Of a stretch of DNA of 32,625 nucleotides, positions 27,619-32,625 are shown one piece after another (the first letter of the stretch is position 1; every line of letters begins with the position of its first letter). This DNA comes from a bacterium (GTDB lineage: Bacteria > Planctomycetota > SZUA-567), in assembly GCA_003249795.1 (NCBI GenBank), contig QKHZ01000160.1, positions 1-32,625 of the forward strand, given 5' to 3'. The notes beneath the pieces are model-generated. The model saw only the letters and a program-made list of their open reading frames with translations, did not search any database and was not told the origin of the DNA. A program made the translations under genes and the position numbers.

Positions 27619-27813
27619 GAATTTAATCATCGAGCCACTCGTCGTGCAAACGATCAGATATTTCTGTATGGTCTTTCTTAAACGTAAGAATTTCACTCTA
27701 TCTCCTGTGCTTTACTATGTACTATAGCGCAGAAGACGTCAACCAAAGGCTTTTTTTCAAATTAATTTAGACGATTGTCATGAGCTTCGTGGGATTCATT
27801 TTCGCCACCGAAT

Positions 27814-29124
27814 TTAATGGACCGTAATTTCCCGACAAAGAATTGTTTTCCGTTTTACGCCGTCTTCATCCGGATAGTAAAAGTCACTATAAAACAGCAT
27901 TGCACTATTGAAGCTAAGCGGCACAATCTCGGGGTTATTGCACGCACCATCCCAATCGTGAAACGTCGGAGTATCTACCTTACAATTTGCCAGATTGCTT
28001 CTGTCTCCGGGATCCATCAGAATAGCCGGCTCGCTCCACTTTGTTCCGCTTTCGTTTTCAGAGACGCAAACGAAGATACCCGGGCGGGCATAACACAAAA
28101 GAGTTTCCCCACATTCAAGGTTGCATAACCTCGGCAGAATGCCGACTTCAGAAAACTTTTGCGGCTTTGACCATGTATAACCGTCATCCGTTGAGCGTGA
28201 GAAATACATCGGTGCCCACTCCCTTCCAGTCGAGCAATACCATGCTGATCTCAGAAACCACACGATAGAACCGTCCGGCATAAACTCAAAATCACTGTCG
28301 CTAAATCCGCCGCTCTGGTACGGATACTCATCCCCATCAGCGTCATATTCCATGTGACCGCGAAGCTGAAACGAACGGCCATTGTCATCTGAACGAAATA
28401 GCTCTGCGGAATAGTACGGGCTGTACTTGCCTGTACGCGGATTGATGTGCCCCTCCCCCGAAAACGCACTGACCCAGATTGCACCATCAGGGCCGAGTTT
28501 CAGATTGCCGCGGGGGAATATCGGCTTGAGAATATTTTCATAATTATTACCGGTAAAAACAACACGCGTAAGAGATGGCCAATCAACCGGTACCATTTCA
28601 GTAACCGGCTCAGATTTACCTGCCGGGATTCGTTTGGCCAGCCATTTTTTTTCAGCGAGACTTGGCGGAAGACGGTCAGCATTATACGCTTTGATGACAG
28701 TTCCGTCGGTCCACCCCGTCATCCCGTCGGGGATTGGAATTGTTCCTTCTTCTGCCTGTTTGCTGAAATCATAACCTGGAGTCAACTGGCTCTGCGGCGT
28801 AAATTTGTAATCACTCAACGAGCGCCCTGACTCCATGGGAAAATAGATGCGGTCACCATTTCTTAACAGTAGCCCGCACTCGGCAGACACCGCAGCATCG
28901 ATTTCCGTCCATGTCATTCCTTTGTCCCTGCTTTCGAACCAGAGGTTTGTCTCGCCAAAGGATTTGATGTTATCATTCGTAACGTGGACAGCTACCACAA
29001 GCCTGTCGCCGAGGTTATAAGGACGGGGAAACTGATAAGGCCCCCAGAGTTTTTCCTCAGGACGAATGCCTCTGACAATAACGCGTTCCTCACCGATGGT
29101 AAGTTTCACCTTCTGCCCACTCAT
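27814..29124 (-). CDS. Sialidase-superfamily (BNR/Asp-box) beta-propeller protein
   Basis: The protein has three recognisable Asp boxes, SRDKGMTW (residues 65-72), SDDNGRSF (245-252) and STDDGYTW (311-318), spread through a repeated all-beta sequence as in six-bladed sialidase propellers. I start at the second of two ATG codons (29124, 436 aa) because AAGGAG lies 5 nt upstream of it but only 2 nt from the first. There is no signal peptide or lipobox, so it is probably cytosolic, unusual for a sialidase acting on polymers. Many proteins with this fold in glycan degraders have other specificities, and I could not assign the Arg triad. It converges on the GH2-like gene and may serve the same pathway. 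Confidence 0.78.
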   Translation of the reverse strand: MSGQKVKLTIGEERVIVRGIRPEEKLWGPYQFPRPYNLGDRLVVAVHVTNDNIKSFGETNLWFESRDKGMTWTEIDAAVSAECGLLLRNGDRIYFPMESGRSLSDYKFTPQSQLTPGYDFSKQAEEGTIPIPDGMTGWTDGTVIKAYNADRLPPSLAEKKWLAKRIPAGKSEPVTEMVPVDWPSLTRVVFTGNNYENILKPIFPRGNLKLGPDGAIWVSAFSGEGHINPRTGKYSPYYSAELFRSDDNGRSFQLRGHMEYDADGDEYPYQSGGFSDSDFEFMPDGSIVWFLRSAWYCSTGREWAPMYFSRSTDDGYTWSKPQKFSEVGILPRLCNLECGETLLCYARPGIFVCVSENESGTKWSEPAILMDPGDRSNLANCKVDTPTFHDWDGACNNPEIVPLSFNSAMLFYSDFYYPDEDGVKRKTILCREITVH

Positions 29125-29127
29125 CAT

Positions 29128-29572
29128 TACTCCTTCAGATGCTGTGATATAATTCAGATAACCGAATCACCAGAATTCCCGCGCCCCCGTTATTTCATTT
29201 TTGCATATGATATATCTCTAATATACCTTGTTATTTATCAAAAAATAGAGAGACTCTTGCTGATAATATTGGACTTTTGGCGATTATATAGATTCAAAGA
29301 CCTGGTTGAGTATTGATATGTTCAACGTCAAAGCAGCATATTTTCTGTGGAAGTCGAAGATTGGATGTGACAATACAGCAGTGATTTCGGACTCGCTCAA
29401 GATCATGCTCCAACGTCCGACACCTCTCATTCTTGACCACATCCCGCCCCTACGCCCGTGCCCTTTTCTGAATAAGTAACTGATACAAAAAACGCCTTCA
29501 CGCGAAGTGAAGACGTTTTCAAAATTTTCCATACAGCAATCATGCTATGCGCAACGCGCTTTCAACAATCCG
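29128..29572. other. AT-rich gap between the sialidase and exbD genes
   Basis: No gene is supported in these 445 bases. The right part holds the exbD hairpin terminator (29488-29519). The left part, AT-rich with several TATA-like blocks (29205-29300), should hold the sialidase promoter, which I could not fix. The 82-codon frame across 29284-29532 runs through the terminator and is rejected. Confidence 0.5.
29487..29520 (-). terminator. Terminator of the last exbD gene (copy A of a repeated hairpin)
   Basis: AAAACG-C-CTTCAC / GTGAAG-A-CGTTTT forms a stem with one mismatch around a 5-nt loop (GCGAA). On the minus strand it ends in a T-run. The same hairpin, with a different loop, occurs at 30312-30344 after the paralogous exbD. 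Confidence 0.8.
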
Positions 29573-30052
29573 TTACTTCCGCATATACAGCGGACGATAG
29601 GACGGATCAGGCGCACCCCACCGGACATCCTGCATCCCGGCCCGATTACAAGCGTCCAGCGCATCCAGCACATGCCGAAACGGGACATTCGGTTTTGCGT
29701 TGATTGAAACAGGCGTATCCAACTGGCCTAAACTCCTTTTTTTCAGAATCTCCGACAGCATTATCCCACTAAATCCTTCTGCATTGCTTTTGCCGACTAT
29801 CCGGTCGTCCACGATATAGATCGCATTCTTTGCGCTATCGGGATCCGGATTGATTCGCAATTGGATATTTTTCCGGAACAGGGAATTCACCGACTGCGTG
29901 CCATCACCAGTCGGAAGGTTTGATCCGAGTTGCAGCTCCGGCGCCTTAAACGGCTGTAAGATAAAAAAGATTAGAAGCAGAAAGACGATATCGATCATCG
30001 AGGTGAATTGACTGGTCGCTTCATCGCTAACCCGGCTTTTGATTTTCGCCAT
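29573..30052 (-). CDS. ExbD/TolR-type biopolymer transport protein (paralogue 1)
   Basis: ExbD-type proteins form, with ExbB, a proton-driven motor in the inner membrane that energises outer-membrane processes. This 159-residue protein has a short cytosolic N-terminus and one transmembrane helix containing the essential Asp21 (SMIDIVFLLLIFF). The periplasmic domain includes TPVSINAKPNVPFRHVLDALDAC. GGGGAGA precedes the ATG. It is closely similar to the next exbD: residues 10-40 are nearly identical and both end GAPDPSYRPLYMRK. Its own 344-bp leader separates it from that copy, so it may have its own promoter. Confidence 0.9.
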   Translation of the reverse strand: MAKIKSRVSDEATSQFTSMIDIVFLLLIFFILQPFKAPELQLGSNLPTGDGTQSVNSLFRKNIQLRINPDPDSAKNAIYIVDDRIVGKSNAEGFSGIMLSEILKKRSLGQLDTPVSINAKPNVPFRHVLDALDACNRAGMQDVRWGAPDPSYRPLYMRK

Positions 30053-30209
30053 TACTCTCCCCTTTTTGCTTACCGCGATATGGCCCCGTAGACGCTGTTA
30101 TGGTTTCAATATCTGGCATTCACTCCGCAATGACTCCCTCCGTGTTCGCACTCAGACAATTTCAGTGACGCCCCTTGTAATCCAATAAACGCCGTATTTC
30201 AGAAATAGT

Positions 30210-30272
30210 TCATTCCTTTCTGGAAATTATTTCAAACCCATATCCTGCGCCCCTCGCCAGCAACATGCGCAT
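30210..30272 (-). CDS. Possible 20-residue leader peptide or gene remnant
   Basis: ATG at 30272 is preceded by AGGAGGTGA (30282-30274), the strongest Shine-Dalgarno I noticed in the window. It opens a frame of 20 codons (MRMLLARGAGYGFEIISRKE). The stop overlaps a second ATG (ATGA) that encodes MNYF and then a stop; a one-base frame change after it would continue for about 17 more codons. It may be a regulatory uORF for the downstream exbD, or what is left of a decayed gene. No homologue is recognised. Confidence 0.25.
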   Translation of the reverse strand: MRMLLARGAGYGFEIISRKE

Positions 30273-30310
30273 GTCACCTCCTCATTTTCACGCATAAACT
30301 GACACCGTAA

Positions 30311-30344
30311 AAAAAACGCCTTCACCTCAAGTGAAGACGTTTTC
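30311..30344 (-). terminator. Terminator of the middle exbD gene (copy B of the repeated hairpin)
   Basis: The stem halves are the same as at 29487-29520, with loop CTCAA instead of GCGAA, and again end in a T-run on the minus strand. It lies about 55 bp beyond the exbD stop at 30397, the same relative position as in the other copy. Confidence 0.8.
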
Positions 30345-30396
30345 AACATGTTCAAAACTGCTCGGACGCCTGAAGAAGCGTTTTTCGACAACCCGG

Positions 30397-30870
30397 TTAC
30401 TTCCGCATATACAACGGCCGGTAAGACGGATCAGGTGCACCCCATTTGACGTCAGGCATTCCGGCCTGATAACATGCATCCAGCGCACTCAGAACATACC
30501 GGAACGGGACATTCGGCTTTGCCTGAATCGAAACCGGCGTATCGGTTTGCCCACCACTGCGGCTTTTCAAAATACCAGCCAACTTGGCTTCCCCCTGAAA
30601 ACGGCTCTTTCCGACAATCCGGCCATCAACCATAAAAATCGCATGTTTCTCACTCTGCGGATCAGGATTAATCTGCAGCGTAATATTCTGACGGATCTGA
30701 GTATCGACCGAAGGGGCACCGCTGTCTTTCGGCAAGTCTGATGCGATCTTCAGTTCCGGAGCCTTAAACGGCTGCAGAATAAAAAAGATCAGCAACAAAA
30801 ACACGATATCAATCATCGACGTAAATTGGCTGGTTGCCTCATCGTTGATCTGGCTTTTGATTTTTGCCAT
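30397..30870 (-). CDS. ExbD/TolR-type biopolymer transport protein (paralogue 2)
   Basis: This 157-residue protein has the transmembrane helix with essential Asp21 (SMIDIVFLLLIFF) and a periplasmic domain containing TPVSIQAKPNVPFRYVLSALDAC. It is the sister of the gene at 29573. The start is the ATG at 30870, with AGGAG 4 nt upstream; the GTG one codon earlier is too close to that site. It probably works with the ExbB encoded at 31675. Divergence from the sister is concentrated in the periplasmic middle part (residues 42-100), where a specific partner could be contacted. Confidence 0.9.
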   Translation of the reverse strand: MAKIKSQINDEATSQFTSMIDIVFLLLIFFILQPFKAPELKIASDLPKDSGAPSVDTQIRQNITLQINPDPQSEKHAIFMVDGRIVGKSRFQGEAKLAGILKSRSGGQTDTPVSIQAKPNVPFRYVLSALDACYQAGMPDVKWGAPDPSYRPLYMRK

Positions 30871-30930
30871 CACTCTCTCCTAAGGCAGCTCTTTAAACAT
30901 TATGCCTATATCGCTGGCAATCAGAAAAAA

Positions 30931-30950
30931 CTGTCTTTCTTTCGCAGTTA
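30931..30950 (-). terminator. Possible weak hairpin between exbD genes
   Basis: On the minus strand AACTG and CAGTT flank a short loop and run into TTTTTT. It lies about 110 bp past the stop of the first exbD. The stem is only 5 bp, so read-through is likely and support is low. Confidence 0.3.
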
Positions 30951-31060
30951 AGGGTGGGCGGTAACCACCTTCTGTACCGCCGTTTTCAAGTTTCCAGTTT
31001 TGCCATAAGCAAGTTCATCAGGAAAGCAAAACCATCGTCTTGTTTTCAGACCGCGGTACG

Positions 31061-31525
31061 TCACTTATCGTGATCGAAACTTGGGTCGCGGGTCGAGAAC
31101 GCAATTCGCCAGATCTGCGCATCCATCAGGTGGGTCATCACCCGCTGCACAGCCCCATACTCCACGTCCTGATCCGCTCGAATCAGCACCGCTTTGTTGG
31201 TAAAGGCTTCGCCAGCCGCTTTGCCAAAGTCATGATGCATCTTGAAGGTTTGCCTCATGGACGCATCATCATACGGCGCCTGGTTCATCTCCACCACGCC
31301 ATCCTTCAGGATATTGATCACCAACCGGCCAGGAATCACTTCATCATCAATTTCAGCTTTGACAGCAGCGGGCAATTTCAGCTTTGACTTCGATGAATCC
31401 GCCATTTCCGTAACACACATGAAGAAGATGATCAGCAGAAACGTCACGTCGATCATCGACGTCATGTCAAAGCCGCCGCCTTCACTGGCTTCTGACGGAT
31501 CCGGCCTGCCTTTCTTAGCACCCAT
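31061..31525 (-). CDS. ExbD/TolR-type biopolymer transport protein (distant paralogue)
   Basis: This 154-residue protein has a longer Gly/Ser-rich cytosolic N-terminus and the transmembrane helix with Asp26 (TSMIDVTFLLIIFF). Its periplasmic domain (KLPAAVKAEIDDEVIPGRLVINI and the later KAVLIRADQDVEYGAVQRVM) is the usual ExbD/TolR fold. It is clearly different from the two sister genes downstream. GGGGAG lies upstream of the ATG. It is the gene nearest exbB and is likely to be its primary partner. Confidence 0.92.
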   Translation of the reverse strand: MGAKKGRPDPSEASEGGGFDMTSMIDVTFLLIIFFMCVTEMADSSKSKLKLPAAVKAEIDDEVIPGRLVINILKDGVVEMNQAPYDDASMRQTFKMHHDFGKAAGEAFTNKAVLIRADQDVEYGAVQRVMTHLMDAQIWRIAFSTRDPSFDHDK

Positions 31526-31674
31526 AACTCACTCCCCGAATGTCAACATGTTGCAAGCGGAAGTTCGATTGCAGCTCAGATGAATACGGCGTTTGACAGT
31601 TTTTACACACCTGCACTTACGCACATTCACCGCAGAAAACTGCAACCATTCCCACAGCCGACTTGATAATGCGA

Positions 31675-32502
31675 TTATTCGGCTGCTTCTTCCACCGGAC
31701 GGAAACGGTCGAGGATTTCGCTGTTAATCAGCCCCATGACCATCAGGATCTTCACAACACGACCGCGGAAGAATGTGAACATAACGGTTGCAGGAATAGC
31801 AACAACCAGCCCTTCCATTGTCGTCATCAGAGCGACATAAATACCGGCAGCAAGGTCGGATGCGTTTGACTGCGGGTTTTTCGCAATCGTACCGAACGCG
31901 GCGACCATACCCTGAACCGTACCAAGCAGACCCAACGACGGAGCTGTCGCGGCGATCAGGTTGATCCAGCCAAGCTTCTGGTGCAGAAGTGTCGCCTGAC
32001 TGTCGGCTTCTTCCGCCATCGCATCAGCCATACGGTCAAAGCCGTGCGCCATCTTGCCAAGACCGGCACCGATGATCCGTGTCATCATGCAGTCTTCGTT
32101 CTGGCAGATATTCAACGCGCCTTCGTAGTCGCCTTCGTCCAGAGCGTTTTCGATCTCACCCAGCAGGTCTTCCGGCATCATCTTGTTGCGGCGGATCGAC
32201 ATGAGATTTTCGATCGCAAGCCCGACAACGACAATACTCAGAAAACAGATGAAGATACCGATGGCACCTGAATTCAGAATCAGGGCGACCGGGCCTTCCG
32301 GAACCTTGGAGGTCTCGGCTGATTTACTTTCCGTTTTGCCGGTTGCAGCATCAGCAGCAGGAGCCGAAGCCGCCGCAGGAGCGGCCGCTGCATCCGCGGG
32401 AGCATCTTCCGCCCACACTGAAGCCATCGGCACTGCAAGAGCCATCACCGCAACCAACGCCAGTACCCCAAACAGGGCGCGGCCAAAACCAAACTTCTTC
32501 AT
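31675..32502 (-). CDS. exbB: ExbB/TolQ/MotA-type proton channel protein with cleavable signal peptide
   Basis: ExbB forms the pentameric stator around ExbD and couples proton flow to work at the outer membrane. The 275-residue protein begins with a signal peptide (cleavage likely after Ala31, ASVWA). An Ala/Pro-rich periplasmic stretch (about 32-70) follows, then three transmembrane helices: about 75-98, LGWINLIAATAPSLGLLGTV, and GIYVALMTTMEGLVVAIPAT. The cytosolic loop carries ENALDEGDYEGALNICQNE. GGAAAGGA precedes the ATG. Signal-peptide-bearing ExbB variants are familiar in several phyla. With three ExbD genes downstream, it probably powers TonB-like uptake or a Tol-type function. Confidence 0.93.
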   Translation of the reverse strand: MKKFGFGRALFGVLALVAVMALAVPMASVWAEDAPADAAAAPAAASAPAADAATGKTESKSAETSKVPEGPVALILNSGAIGIFICFLSIVVVGLAIENLMSIRRNKMMPEDLLGEIENALDEGDYEGALNICQNEDCMMTRIIGAGLGKMAHGFDRMADAMAEEADSQATLLHQKLGWINLIAATAPSLGLLGTVQGMVAAFGTIAKNPQSNASDLAAGIYVALMTTMEGLVVAIPATVMFTFFRGRVVKILMVMGLINSEILDRFRPVEEAAE

Positions 32503-32565
32503 GCGTCTTTCCTTTCCGGGTTCTCTCTGAGGTGACAGAATCCATATTGATTAAATATCTTTTCG

Positions 32566-32583
32566 TTGCAAGGAGTTTTGCAA
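32566..32583. promoter_or_regulatory. Paired TTGCAA palindromes upstream of exbB
   Basis: TTGCAA occurs twice with a 6-bp spacer. Each copy is itself a palindrome, so the element reads the same on both strands apart from the spacer. It lies about 65-80 bp upstream of the exbB ATG and is followed, toward the gene, by the AT-rich ATATTTAATC. It could be an operator or -35-like elements. Confidence 0.25.
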
Positions 32584-32625
32584 CCAGTTTCTTCTTTCCG
32601 TAATGATTCAGGCGTTTTTATTTCC

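Larger units (their letters stand above)
30053..30396. other. Leader region between the two paralogous exbD genes
   Basis: This 344-bp stretch contains the copy-B terminator hairpin (30312-30344) and a 20-codon open frame with a strong ribosome-binding site (30210-30272, minus). There is also further short-ORF sequence that could be the remains of a gene. No conserved RNA or protein is recognised. Confidence 0.5.

Noticed and set aside
29284-29532. 82-codon minus frame beyond the last exbD
   Set aside because: It starts within and crosses the exbD terminator hairpin.
29487-30344. The repeated hairpin as a mobile repeat or CRISPR-like unit
   Set aside because: Only two copies, each directly behind a sister exbD gene and each with a terminator T-run; gene duplication explains them.
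1-32625. CRISPR array, tRNA, rRNA or insertion sequence
   Set aside because: No regularly spaced repeats, no cloverleaf sequence, no transposase-like frame and no terminal inverted repeats were seen.

Overview
The window reads as chromosome of a Gram-negative-type heterotrophic bacterium specialised in carbohydrates. It most resembles the PVC superphylum, Lentisphaeria/Victivallales or Kiritimatiellota in style. That placement is an inference from three things: a stand-alone prepilin-like protein with an FTLTELL leader next to an AraC regulator and giant glycoside hydrolases; an ExbB with a signal peptide followed by several ExbD genes; and general gene style. No rRNA or tRNA gene was seen to settle it.

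Layout. 1-2260: 3' part of a GH94 glycoside phosphorylase (+), then a convergent terminator. 2453-4647: PilZ protein, ChbG/HpnK-type deacetylase and GT2 glycosyltransferase (-); the last two overlap. 4909-6669: membrane protein with three FHA domains (+). 6730-8829: GH52 beta-xylosidase (-). 9074-10189: geranylgeranyl-reductase-family flavoprotein (-). 10436-17275: translation and secretion block, all on the minus strand: an EF-G-like GTPase, rpmE, prfA and prmC, then ffh-rpsP. 17757-27618: an AraC-family regulator divergent from a three-gene plus-strand unit of prepilin-like protein, cytosolic GH42-like hydrolase and a secreted 1894-residue GH2-like protein. 27814-29124: sialidase/BNR-propeller protein (-). 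29573-32502: one exbB and three exbD genes (-), two of the exbD genes being a tandem duplicate with its terminator.

How the genes may work together. GH94 and GH52 lack signal peptides and would split imported oligosaccharides in the cytosol. The AraC/prepilin/GH42-like/GH2-like unit looks like a substrate-inducible glycan locus without SusC/SusD. The secreted GH2-like protein would act outside the inner membrane, the GH42-like enzyme inside, and the prepilin-like protein could be displayed in the envelope. The ExbB/ExbD genes could energise an outer-membrane uptake machine encoded elsewhere. The 18.6-27.7 kb locus is visibly more AT-rich than the 1-17 kb housekeeping part.

The best candidate for an undescribed system is this prepilin-linked glycan locus. 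The GH2-like protein also appears to lack the usual acid/base glutamate at the Asn-Glu position.
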